Of a DNA stretch of 64,000 bases, positions 53,465 through 64,000 are shown piece after piece. How positions within the stretch are numbered: position 1 is the first letter of the stretch; every line of letters begins with the position of its first letter. Source of the DNA: Leucocoprinus leucothites (lineage: Eukaryota > Basidiomycota > Agaricomycetes > Agaricales > Agaricaceae); NCBI GenBank assembly GCA_013368445.1, contig JAACJO010000009.1, forward strand, positions 1,922,001 to 1,986,000. Direction: 5' to 3'. The notes beneath the pieces are model-generated. The model did not search any database, was not told where the DNA came from, and saw only the letters and a list, made by a program, of their open reading frames with translations. A program made the position numbers and the translations under genes.

Positions 53465-54245
53465 ATGGAAGCCATAGCTAGGACTATATACTCTTAGGAG
53501 AAAACCACATGAGTCAAGTTCGGTACCTGCCCCGGGCCGAACTCACAGAGCACTACAACGTCGAATACAAAACCTGGATGGAATGCAAAGTGCTCTTGCC
53601 GCCTCAAGACGACCTGAAGAACCGTGAGGCCTTTTTTACTTTTTGTGATGAGATTTGTGGTATGCAGCCTCTCACACCTGGAGAGTACGTATGCACTTCC
53701 CGCAAAGGCTTGTATACTTGACTGGGCATGGTAGTCATATACAGATTACGTTTATTTGTGCGGCGGCTTGTCAGGTTATTACGGATAGAGATATGATGCA
53801 TATGGATGTAGAAGAGAGTGGGGATACATTTGCTCTTGCTTGGAAATACATGTACGTGATCACCATCTTCCGAGTTTTGCTCAGACCAATCAATTAATCC
53901 ACTTGTCCTCCAAAAGGGAGCGATATTATCCACCCCCGGCGACAAATGTCACTTCTGTGGATCCCAGGTCTCAGGCTCGCAGATGGCCCATCCTATGATT
54001 TTCCCTCCCCACCGCGATAGGATATTGCTGAGAGTCTCCCTGGACAAACCACTCGGTATCGTGATGCTAGGACCAGGGAAATTAAAGAGTGTGAAGTTCT
54101 TGATCATGGGTGGAGTGATTTGAGAGGAGAGTGGTTCATGATTTTGCATGGGAGTGATGGTCCTGGTGAGATGATGATTTCGGTTGGGGAGATGGAGGAT
54201 ACTGTTAAGCTGTCTGCCCGTAAATTATGTTGTTTATCGTATTGA
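53465..54245 (+). pseudogene. Gene A6, unit 6 (start region deleted, tail changed)
   Basis: After the ATG a deletion (gctaggactatatactcttagg) brings a stop into frame and removes RLAHYMLLGEN. The body is otherwise similar to unit 5 (VRYLPRAELTEHYNVEYKTW; DRDMMHMDVEESGDTF) with a shared frameshift after KYMYVITIF. The final codons are changed, so the original stop is lost and the frame runs to 54245. Confidence 0.55.
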
Positions 54246-54544
54246 CTATTGACTCCCCAAAGAGTCGCCTAGACGCCTTTTTTGGTTATTTTATTTTAAT
54301 TGCATCTTGCTCCCACTCGCCTATGTTCAGCTTTTGCTCTGAGACTGAGCGTGCGCTTGATTTCTTTGATACTCAGACAGTGCGGGCGAATGCTTTCGTT
54401 CCATCCCACTCACTTGCGTGGAGGTGAGTAACTAACATCGCATTTGGTCATCCCTTCATCATGAGGCGGGTCATCGATGAGCACATTATAATATGGGTAA
54501 CGGAATAGCAACGATCCAGGGCACCAAGATTAAATAAGTAAGCA

Positions 54545-55816
54545 TATGTTTTGGTATCGAGACTACGAATTGCTTATAGAGGGTCGGTCTCGAGAAGTCT
54601 GAGACTTTACCACTACTGTACTTCCCAATTATCCGACTCTCAATTCTTCCGCTGCCGATCACGATCAGCATGACCCGGTGAGTCAATTGATCACACATCA
54701 ATCTCTCACCGAAGGCGCTATTTTGCTCGGCCCACCATCTCCACCATTCGATTCACTTCATTCTCGACGCAACACTCGTCTCCTTGACTGTTGAACGAAC
54801 AGAGAACTGTATTATCATCCCGAGCGGATGCCCACAACATGTTCAGGCGCTGGTATTTTTAAGCGAACGATGCTATTCCGGGATTCCCGAGAACTAAGGA
54901 CTGGAACGCTCTATGGCCGAAGACTCTGTAGGCTATGCTATGTGAACTAAGCGTTTCATTGAGCGGTGCAGCAGCTTCAATATTCCACTGAGCTCGGTAC
55001 TAACGCACTGACCCATCACTCAGGAGAAATAACGTGGCCAATTTATCCCAACGAGTTCAACTTCTGTCCAACGAGGAACGTGGTGAAATGGTACCCCATG
55101 AGGCGTGAAAGACCGAGCTTGGGGTGTCAAAATTCGTCCTAAAATTGCTCACGAGCACGCACTCCTCTTTCACTGCCTGTCGGAACTCAGCTTTCATCTC
55201 AAACGAGCCGGAACTACCTTGAGCCTTCTGAAGAAATGTCGGCAAGTCGTGCAGGAAAGGCCTGCGGTTGAACCCGAAGCTGTCGGTCTCCTCAATCACA
55301 TGGATCTGGCACAAACTGCCACCACCGGGTGGTGCTTTGAGTGTGAGTAATTCAATGTTGATTTAGTTTTCGCTCAAAATATCGCTAGTACCGGTAGCAA
55401 GATGCATTATTGCGTCATATCGACTGCTGTGGCCCTTAGAACAGTGAAACTTCGGTGATACCGAAATACCAGCGAGTGCAAAACACTCGTGCCCACCAGC
55501 GGTAAGATCGCGTTTGGGATACTTACACTGCTTATTTGTATAAGAAACATTGACACCGATCATTGAGCTTCGTAATATTTGTGGAGAAAGTGACAAAGTC
55601 ATCATCGCCTGGATGCCGGCAACTCTGATTCCTTGGCAAGTGCGACTTATTTTTGGCACGACCCAAGGGTGTACCACCGCGAACAGCGATAATGTGAGTG
55701 TGTTCGTGTAAAGAAAGAGTCAAAGATGATTGAAATTGTTGCCTAGCTAATTGCTGTTTCTACAGGACTACCCATGTTGCGCGATTCTGAATTGCTACAT
55801 TGCTAAATTTACTTGA
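54545..55816 (+). pseudogene. Gene D, unit 6
   Basis: Type I copy. The mid block LSFHLKRAGTTLSLLKKCRQ to GWCFECE and the 3' exons (ETLTPIIELRNICGESDKVI; DYPCCAILNCYIAKFT, stop at 55814) are open. The first block is damaged. Confidence 0.35.
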
Positions 55817-56216
55817 GAGGCGTACGGTTATCCATGAACGCTCGGTTTGCGTTCGCCAGCGCTCCAATTTCTTCGGCCCTGGGCATTTGTGCCCGCCATA
55901 CCGAACCTCGGATAGCAAAGCTCCAACACCAGCCGTTTCGATATTTTCTAGCTTACTTTGACAATGTTTCGGAATTGACAGCATTACGATTCACTCTGAT
56001 GTAGGCGCTCGTGAAGTCCGCTCTTTTGTTCCACGGCCTTAATCATCCACACGGCTGAGTACTACGAGTCGAAGGCAACAGTGCCATGGCCAGAATCATA
56101 TAAAAGCCCTCCCTCAACAAACACATTCTTCAGTTCACCTCGTCCTTTCTACTCCCCTCGAGACTCGGACATCCTTTACTGCTACGCATTTCTACACATA
56201 ACCCAGAGAACCCATA

Positions 56217-56998
56217 ATGCATTTCTCCGTCTCACGCTTTGGGGGCATCGTCACATTGGCCCTCCTCACCATGGCTTCTGCCATCCCCACTGCCGAGGTC
56301 AGGGGCACCGCTGATATGACCCAGCGCGATGTTCTCTCTGACGGTCAAGTCTCCCGCCGCTCTCCGGGGCTTGAGGCTCGACACCTCAATGAGTTTGGGG
56401 TCTCCCGCAGGGAAGAGAACTCCATCGAGCGACGACAAGCTGCCGATATAGCGAAAAGTGTCGGCGGACTTATAAGTTCAATCCTTGAGCAGGTTGAACA
56501 TGATAACGAGGTACGCTTTCAATCTCATCTATATCAAGCGAACACAAGCAAAGACCAACACTTTTGATCATAGGGCCGAGGAAAGTTTACTCAAGACATA
56601 GTTGCAAAGGGTCGTGAACAATTCCCTGATTTCAACTGGGTGGCTTGTCACACCAAGCACGAGACCCAATTCGATGGCGAACAAGGCAAGGACTGGGGAC
56701 ATCAACACCAAGAGTTTGATATTCAGATCGGCGGAACCATTGGGTAGGCATTGTGTATGTGTTGCTGAGAATGAAGCTAATGGTTTGATAGATATGAGAT
56801 CTATTGGCTGAGGAGTGGAACGTTCAGGAGGCAGGGTGATGGAGGCTATCTCAACGTGAGTTGGCTCACCGGTCCCGATGTCAAATATGGATCACATACT
56901 GATAAAATATTTTTGTTCTGGATCAGTGGGCTTGGTCAGGGGCTATAAGTGGAACCGACGATAATGGTGCCACTGTCCATTTCGTTGCCCCGACCTAA
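56217..56998 (+). CDS. Gene B6, small secreted protein, array copy 6
   Basis: Intact copy with exons 56217-56510, 56574-56743, 56792-56855 and 56927-56998 (199 aa). Signal MHFSVSRFGGIVTLALLTMASA. The promoter has tataaaag. The domain matches B1 (SGTDDNG near the end). Confidence 0.85.
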
Positions 56999-57190
56999 GG
57001 TGATATATGTCCCCAGCGCCACCAACACGGCAATGCGATCGTGACTGTGATATAACAAGTTCTATATCTATCCTTGACTAGTCCAAACTTTTTCTCTTCC
57101 CTTATGTTACTTACCTGAATGAACTGTTATATACAATTGATAATAGCTACAACGTAAAACGGTCGAGCATAAGTTAAGAGTGTGAAGTTC

Positions 57191-57478
57191 CGGGGTCCTT
57201 GATCTCCGATAGAGTGTAATTCGCGTTTAAATAGCCCGTAAATGGCCTGTTGATTCTATTGCATTGACTTCCTTTAAACGAAACACGAGCGCTTACCATA
57301 TTACAGCATATATGCCGGCAACAAATGCGTTTGCGCCTGTACCATAATCCTCCCAAAGCTTGTCCCACTGATAATTATTCAGCTTTTCATAACCATTGCG
57401 TACTTGAAAACCGTGTATACCGAGAAGAGGTGGGAGACCTGAACAGACGATGGTCCCAAAGTCAAAATGACAAGTATG
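57191..57478 (-). mobile_element. 0.29-kb foreign insertion with one captured exon, unit 7
   Basis: This segment replaces the tail of gene A and the front of gene D in unit 7. On the - strand it has an open stretch from about 57478 to 57297 (GIHGFQVRNGYEKLNNYQW, DKLWEDYGTGANAFVAGIYA) that ends exactly at a good donor (atatg|gtaagc), so it looks like an exon plus intron copied from another gene. No terminal repeats. The mobile-element label is tentative; filler DNA at a repair junction is equally likely. Confidence 0.4.
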
Positions 57479-58512
57479 AACAAACGGAGAACCACACTCT
57501 CACCCCAAACAGATACTTACGACTTATTCTGGCAGGCCCTCGTATTTTTTCTCTAAAGTACACCAACGACACTATTCCGGGATTCCAGAGAACTAGAGAC
57601 TGAGACGCTTTATGACGAAATACCCTCTCCGCTATGTAAAGTAAGCGTTTCATTAAGTGATGCAGCGGCTTCAATTTTCCACCGAGCTCAGAACGAAGTT
57701 ATCATTCAGGAGAATTGCGTGGCTTAATTTATCCCAACAAGTTCTTCTGTCCGACGAAGAAGGTGAATTACCATCCCGGAAGGCTTGAAAGACTGAGCTT
57801 GGAGAACCAAGCTCGTCCCAAAATTAAACACGCACTCCTCTTTCACTGCCTGTCTGAACTCAGCGTTCATCTCGGACGAGCCAGGAACACTGTGATCTTC
57901 TGAAGAAGTGTCGGCAAGTGGTGCAGAAAAGGCCTGTAGTTGAATCCGAAGCTGTCGGTCTCTTCAATCATATGTATCTGCTGGGTCCTGCCAGCGCCGG
58001 GTGGTGCTTTAAGTGTGAGAGTAATTCATTATTAATTCAGTTTCGCTCAAAATATCGCTGGCGCCAGTAATAGGTACACTCTCATGCATTATTGCATCAC
58101 ATCGACTGGTGTGGCCATTAGAACAGCAAAACTTCGGTGATACCGAAATACCAGCAAGTGGAAAACACTCGTGCCCGCCGGCGGTAAGATCGCGTTTGAG
58201 TTACGTACACCGCTTGTTTTCACAGGAAACATTGACACTGATCATTGAGATGTGTAATATTTGTGGAGAAAGCGGAGAAACGCGACAAAGTCATCATGGC
58301 CTGGGTGACTGCCGGCAACTCTGATTCCTTAGCAAGCACGACTTATTTTTGGCACGACCCAAGGATGTACCACCGCGGACAAAAATAATGTGAGTGTGTT
58401 CATGTCAAGAAAGAGTCAAAGACGATTGAAATTCGTAACTAGCCAATTTTTGTCTCTACAGGGCTACCTGTGTTGCGCGATTCTGAACTACTACATTGTC
58501 AAATTGACTTGA
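57479..58512 (+). pseudogene. Gene D, unit 7 (divergent type, 5' end replaced)
   Basis: Type II copy like unit 3. It starts only at the TENHTLTPNRYL segment because of the insertion. Open pieces: MWPLEQQNFGDTEIPASGKH before a gtaagatcg donor, and ETLTLIIEMCNICGESGETR after the acceptor. Stop at 58510. Confidence 0.35.
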
Positions 58513-58904
58513 AAGGCGTATGATTATCTGTGAATATTCGGCTTACATTCGCCAATGCTACAACTTCTTCGGCCCTGGTCATTTGCGCCTGCCATACCCA
58601 AACCTTGGACAGCAAAGCTCTCACAACAGCCGTTTCGAGATTTTATAGAATGTTTCGGAATTAGCAGCATTACGATTCCCTCTGATGTAGGCTCTCATGA
58701 AGTCCACTCTTTTGCTCCACGGCCCCAATCATCAACACGACTCAGTACTAGGAGTTGAAGGCAACAGTGCCATGGCCAGAATCACATAAAAGCCCTCACT
58801 CGACAGAGTCATTCTTCAGTTCCCCTCGTCCTTTCTACTCCCCTCGAGACTCACACATCCTTTACTGCCTACGCACTTCTACACATAACCCAGACAACCC
58901 CACA

Positions 58905-59686
58905 ATGCATTCCCCGTCTTAGGTTTTGGAGGCATCTTCACCTTGGCCCTCCTCGCTATGGCTTCTGCCTTCCCCACCGTCGAGGTCAGGGGTACATCTG
59001 ATATGATCAAACGCGACGCCTTCTCTGGCAGCCAAGTCTCTAGCCGCTCTCCGGGCCCTGAGACTCGACACCTCAATGACGGGTTTGGGATTTCCCGCAG
59101 GGAAGACAACTCCCTCGAGCGACGACAGGCTGCCGATATAGCGAAAAGTGTCGCCGAACTTATAGACGCAATCCTTAACGGGGTTAAACATGATAACGAG
59201 GTATTTTCAATCGATTTACACTGAGCGAACACGGCCAAAGACCAACATTCTTTCAATTATAGGGTCGAGAAAAGTTTACCAAAGATACAGTTGCAAAGGG
59301 TCGTGAACAATTTCCCGATTTCAACTGGGTGGCTTGTCACGTCGATTCCGAGCAAGATTTCGATGGCGAAGAAGGCAAGGACTGGGGACATCAACATAAA
59401 GAATTTGACCTCGAAAGCGGCGGAACTGTTGGGTAAGCATTGTGTATGTGTTGCTGGGAGTGGACCTAATGTTTTGTTAGATATGAGATCTATTGGCTCA
59501 GGAGTGGGACGTTCGAGAGGAAGGGCGATGGAGGCTATATCAATGTGAGTTACCCCACCAGCCTTGATGTCAAATACCGATCACATACTGATAAAATATT
59601 CCGTTCTGAATCAGTGGGCTTGGCAAGGGGCTGTAAGTGGAACCGACGATAATGGTGCCACGGTCCATTTCGTTGCCCCGACCTAA
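58905..59686 (+). pseudogene. Gene B7, divergent copy with frameshifted signal peptide
   Basis: Type II B gene. A 1-bp change of length just after the start (MHSPS-stop) destroys the signal peptide. Downstream the frame is open from LALLAMASAFPTVEVRG to the end of exon 1 at 59200. Exons 2-4 (59263-59432, 59481-59544, 59615-59686) are intact and the first intron keeps its normal atag acceptor. An internal Met (MASAFPTVEV) could start a protein without a signal peptide. Either a recent pseudogene or a base error. Confidence 0.6.
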
Positions 59687-59888
59687 GGTGATATATGTAC
59701 CCAGTGCCACCAACACGGCCATGCGATCGTGACTGTGATATAACAAGTTATTCTTTCCTTCTTCCCTTGTCCTTTATATATTTGTCCTTGACTAGTCCAA
59801 ACTTTTTTCTCTTCCCTTGTATTACTTACCTGAATAGACTGTTATATAGAGATCGATAATAGCTGCAATCGTAAGGCTGTCGAGCATA

Positions 59889-60031
59889 AATTAAGAGTGT
59901 GAAGTTCTTGATCATGGGGGAGTGATTTGAGGGGAGAGTGGTTCATGATTACGTATGAGAGCGATGGTTGTGGTGAGATGATGATTTCGGTTGGAGAGAT
60001 GGAGGATATTGTCGAGCTGTCTGTTTTGTAG
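59889..60031 (+). pseudogene. Gene A tail, unit 8
   Basis: Same remnant as in unit 3, ending EMEDIVELSVL and stop, with one base lost in catggggg. Confidence 0.7.
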
Positions 60032-60339
60032 ATTATACTGTTTATTTAAATTTATTATATCAATTATTGGCTCCCCAAAGAGTCGCTTAGGTGCCTTTTG
60101 TTCAATTATTTTATTTTAATTGTATCTTGCTCCCAATCTTGAGCTTTTGCTTTGAGACTGAACGCACGCTTATTTAGTTTCGGATACTCAGACAGCACGG
60201 GCGAATGCTTCCATTCACTCACATGGGGGTGAATAACTAACATCGCATTCGGTCACCGCTTCGCCATCAGACGGGTCGTTGGTGAGCACATTATAATATG
60301 GGTAACGGAAAAGCAACGACCCAGGTTACTAAAGTGTAT

Positions 60340-61648
60340 GTTTGGGTATCAAATACTGCGAGTATCTTATAGAGGGTCGGTCTCGAGAAGTTCGAGATTT
60401 TACCAATACTGTACTTCCCTATTATTCAACTTTCAATTCTTCCGCTGCCGATCAAGATCAGCATGAGCCGGTGAGTCAATTGATCACACATCAATCTCTG
60501 ACCAAAGGCGCTATTTTGATCGACCCACCCTCTCCACCCTTCGATTCACTTCATTCTCGACACAATGCTCGTCTTCTTGACTGTTCAACGAACAGAGAAC
60601 TGCATTCTCGTCCCCAGCAGATATCCACAACATGTACAAGGGCTCGTAGTTTTACGCGAACGATGCTATTCCGGGATTCCCGGGAACTAAGGACTGAAAC
60701 GCTCTATGACCGAGAGCCCTGTTCGCTATGTGAACTAAGCGTTTCATTAAGCGGTACAGCAGCTTCGATCTTCCACTGAGCTCGGTTCTAACGCACTGAC
60801 CCATCACTCAGGAGAAATTACACAACTAATTTATCCCAACGAGCTCAACTTCTGTCCAACGAGAAACTTGGTGAGTTGGTATCCCATAAGGCTTGAAAGA
60901 CTGAGTTTGGGGTATCAAAATTCATCCCAAAATTGCTCACTCAGACGCACTCCTCTTTCACTGCCTGTCGGAACTCAGCGTTCATCTCAGACGAGCCGGG
61001 ACCACCTTGAGCCTTCTGAGGAAATGTCGGCAAGTAGTGCAGGGAAGGCCTGCGGTTGAATCCTAAATCGTCGGTCTCCTCAACCACATGGATCTGGCAC
61101 AATCCGCCAGCGCCGGATAGTGCTTTAGTCACAAGTGTGAGAGTAATTCAGTTTTAATCAGTTTTCGCTCAAAATATGACTGGCACCGGTAGTAAGCACA
61201 CCCTCATGCATTATTGCGTCATATCGACTGATGTGGCCCTTAGAACAGTGAAACTTCGGCGATACCAAAATCCCAACATCGAGCGGGCAAGCACAAAATA
61301 CGCGTGCCCGCTAGCGGTAACATCGCATTTTGGATACTTGCACTGCATTTTTGTATAGGAAATATTAACACTAATTATTGAGTTGCGTAATATTCGTGGA
61401 GAAGGTGGAGCAACGCGACAAAGTCATCATAGCCTGGGTGACCGCGGCGGCAACTCCGATTCCTTGGCAAGCGCGACTTAATTTTGGCACGAGCAAGGGT
61501 GTACCTCCGCGAACAACGATAATGTGAGTGTGTTCGTGTCAAGAAAAGGGCTAAAGACGACTGAAATCCTTACCTAGCCAATTTTTTGTGTCTACAGGGC
61601 TACCCGTGTTGCGCGGTTCTGGATTAGTACATTGTCAAATTGACTTGA
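60340..61648 (+). pseudogene. Gene D, unit 8
   Basis: Holds the longest open first block of any D copy (about 145 codons: LIEGRSREVRDFTNTVL, DQHEPVSQLITHQSLTKGAI, DPPSPPFDSLHSRHNAR). This suggests the first coding block starts upstream of the sequence seen in the others. The 3' part is of mixed type I/II character; stop at 61646. Confidence 0.35.
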
Positions 61649-62051
61649 AAGGCTTATAATTATCCATGGATGCTCGGTTTACGTTCGCCAGCGCTACAAT
61701 TTCTTCGGCCCTTGGCATTTGTGCCCGCCATACCCAATCTTGGATAGCAAAGCTCCAACACCGGCCGTTGCGAGATTTTCTAGCGTTTTTCTAACAATGT
61801 TTCGGAATTGACAGCATTACGATTCACTCTGGTGTAGGCTCTTGTGAAGTCCGCTCTCTTGCTCCAAGGCCTTAATCATCAACACGGCTGAGTACTAGGA
61901 GTCGAAGGCAACAGTGCCATGGCCAGAATCACATAAAAGCCCTCACTCGACAGAGTCATTCTTCAGTTCGCCTCGTCCTTTCTACTCCCCTCGAGACTCA
62001 CACATCCTTCGCTGCCTACGCACTTCTACACATAACCCAGACAACCCCATA

Positions 62052-62835
62052 ATGCATTTCTCCGTCTCACGCTTTGGGGGCATCGTCACATTGGCCCTCC
62101 TCACTATGGCTTCTGCCATCCCCACTGCCGAGGTCAGGGGCACCGCTGATATGACCCAGCGCGATGTTCTCTCTGACGGTCAAGTCTCCCGCCGCTCCCC
62201 GGGACTTGGGGCTCGACACCTCAATGAGGAGTTTGGGGTCTCCCGCAGGGAAGAAAACTCCATCGAGCGACGACAAGCTGCCGATATAGCGAAAAGTGTC
62301 GGCGGACTTATAAGCTCAATCCTTGAGCAGGTTGAACATGATAACGAGGTACGCTTTCAATTTCATCTACACCAAGCGAACACGAGCAAAGACCAACACT
62401 TTTGATCATAGGGCCGAGGAAAGTTTACTCAAGACATAGTTGCAAAGGGTCGTGAACAATTCCCTGATTTCAACTGGGTGGCTTGTCACACCAAGCACGA
62501 GACCCAATTCGATGGCGAACAAGGCAAGGACTGGGGACATCAACATCAAGAGTTTGATATTCAAATCGGCGGAACTATTGGGTAGGCATTGTGTATGTGT
62601 TGCTGGGAATGAAGCTAATGGTTTGATAGATATGAGATCTATTGGCTGAGGAGTGGGACGTTCAGGAGGCAGGGTGATGGAGGCTATCTCAACGTGAGTT
62701 GGCTCACCGGCCCCGATGTCAAATATCGATCACATACTGATAAAATATTTTGTTCTGGATCAGTGGGCTTGGTCAGGGGCTATAAGTGGAACCGAGGATA
62801 ATGGTGCCACTGTCCATTTCGTTGCCCCGACCTAA
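62052..62835 (+). CDS. Gene B8, small secreted protein, array copy 8
   Basis: Intact copy with exons 62052-62348, 62412-62581, 62630-62693 and 62764-62835 (200 aa). Signal MHFSVSRFGGIVTLALLTMASA, the extra Glu as in B2 (HLNEEFGVS), and Gly for Glu in SPGLGARH. Last gene of the array. Confidence 0.85.
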
Positions 62836-64000
62836 GGTGATATATGTACCTATCACCACCAACACGGCCATGCGATTGTGACTGTGATATAACAAGTTCT
62901 TCTTTCCTTCTTCGTTTGACTTTTATATATCTATCCTTGACTAGTCCGAGCCTCTTCTCCCTTCCCTTGTGTTACTTGACCGAATGAACTGTTTTATGGG
63001 GTCGACCACGGCTGCATTGTAAAGCGGTCGAGCATTGCTCTACATTTCTTGTTAGTCTCGTATTCTCAGCTTGGCCTTACAAGTTTTCTTCTGCTCTCCG
63101 GGCCTCTCAAGTATCAGAGGACTAAGTTTACACGTTAATCTTCATCGTGACTGTGATCTAGACTCCTGAGCGCGAATAAGTGAAAAATCCCGCAAGTGCT
63201 CCTGAGGTGGATGCTTTGTTTCGTCAGTGCCACCTGGGTAAACTCGTTTCTGGCGCTCTATCTTGTGCAGCCAAAGGTGACCAAAACAGTCTCAATCTCC
63301 TATCGGCGTTTATGTTGACCCCCGAAGCCAGTTTGGTTGAATTAATTTGATGCTCCGATGCCATGGTCTTTTCTTTACTTGTCGAGGTCTTTTCTTACAC
63401 TTACCACTGGCTCAACAAGGTCAGATACACAGTGGTGGTCTCCTGCGTTCATGCTACTCCCAGGCTCAAGATGCATCGAGTTCTAACCAACCAGCCGGGG
63501 CAGGGCTATAGATTACTCTCTGGGTGCTCTATTCCCACAATGACGTCACAACTTAAGCTCTTGTCTAACAGTGCGCAAGTGCACAGCATTAGCGCACGAC
63601 TCACCCCGAGCCTCAATCCCAATGTTTACAGTGATTGCATCAAGTTTATCCAGGTTAAACTTCCCTCACGATGTTGTGGCAGGTTATGACGACCCGTTCC
63701 TCGCGCCTTGATGTACATCATCGAAAAGGCCGGATTTCCTTTTTCCATCGGGGATATCGAGCCACCTGTGGGTCACAAAATCCCAGAATGTGTGTGAGCT
63801 ATGAAAAGGACCTGGGCCGATGCCATATGGGGTCATTTCCTGTTCACTGGAAGTGAGTGTTGAATGGAATATCGCATAGTTTTCAGAGACGACGAATCCG
63901 GAGGCCTGATCCAAGAGGCTGCGCCGTGATCGACGTAAATGGGTATCGAGGCAACTTGAATCAATGTACATACGCAACGTTTTGAACCCAGCTCGTTTCG
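62836..64000. other. Right border of the array and flank
   Basis: Spacer-like sequence similar to that after B1, B3 and B4 continues to about 63600 and then stops matching. This spacer is more diverged than the internal ones. Beyond it, a 97-codon minus-strand frame (63977-63684; GPGPFHSSHTFWDFVTHRW, LDIPDGKRKSGLF) could be the 3' part of a gene that continues past the window edge, but this is weak. Confidence 0.45.

Larger units (their letters stand above)
26019..63600 (+). repeat. Complex tandem array, eight units of F-A-D-B
   Basis: The sequence from the middle of GH16 exon 1 to past gene B (about 6.15 kb) recurs along 37.6 kb. Corresponding points are 26382/32568 (GH16), 27876/34051 and 47162/53465 (A), and 30680/36826 and 50074/56217 (B). 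Units start near 26019, 32200, 37806, 41179, 44647, 51598, 57161 and 59889. Units 1, 2, 5 and 6 have all four parts. Units 3 and 8 keep only the tail of A, unit 7 only a stub, and unit 4 none. The left boundary is inside the intact GH16 gene, and the junction is tggctctggcc joined to the spacer that follows B. The right boundary is near 63600, where spacer similarity ends. Confidence 0.85.
44647..63600 (+). repeat. Array block II (units 5-8)
   Basis: Second half of the array. It differs from block I by a 0.68-kb insertion in unit 5, a 145-bp foldback element in unit 5, and a 0.29-kb insertion replacing the A tail in unit 7. Confidence 0.7.

Noticed and set aside
26019..63600. CRISPR-like or satellite interpretation of the repeats
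   Set aside because: Units are kilobases long, hold spliced eukaryotic genes and have no spacer pattern.

Overview
The window looks like nuclear DNA of a filamentous Agaricomycete (wood- or litter-decaying basidiomycete). Genes are split by many short introns (mostly 45-65 bp, GT-AG). Several genes encode secreted lignocellulose-active flavoenzymes, and there is an intron-containing tRNA. All exon models below were read by eye from splice signals, reading-frame continuity and family similarity; none has transcript support.

Layout. (1) 0.5-13.7 kb, + strand: a cluster of four secreted GMC flavoenzymes, made of two tandem cellobiose dehydrogenases (cytochrome plus flavin domain) followed by two tandem aryl-alcohol-oxidase-like GMC oxidoreductases. 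(2) 14.5-17.2 kb, - strand: tRNA-Gly(GCC) with a 12-nt intron, then translation initiation factor eIF3 subunit L. (3) 17.2-20.6 kb: no supported gene. (4) 20.6-27.3 kb: a divergent pair sharing a 167-bp promoter region. One is a large membrane family-2 glycosyltransferase of the fungal hyphal-growth type (- strand). The other is a KRE6/SKN1-like GH16 membrane protein (+ strand) in which the E-x-D-x-x-E catalytic motif reads L-I-T-L-L-S. (5) 26.0-63.6 kb: a large complex tandem array that begins inside the GH16 gene. Its full unit (about 6.15 kb) contains a 5'-truncated GH16 piece (F), gene A, gene D and gene B. There are eight units; four have all parts and four have lost F and all or most of A. 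The eight units are themselves arranged as two blocks of four, offset by about 19-19.4 kb.

Gene B encodes a small secreted protein of about 199 aa with a signal peptide, dibasic (Kex2-like) sites and a conserved C-terminal domain. It is present eight times: six copies are intact, one (B3) has turned its first intron into coding sequence, and one (B7) has a frameshift in the signal peptide. The neighbouring gene A is broken differently in each of its four full copies, and gene D cannot be read cleanly in most copies. The array therefore seems to be maintained for B, while A, D and the GH16 fragments decay. Sequence variants are shared within each four-unit block, which suggests local gene conversion. 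Two pieces of apparently foreign exon sequence and one 145-bp foldback (MITE-like) element have been inserted into the array.
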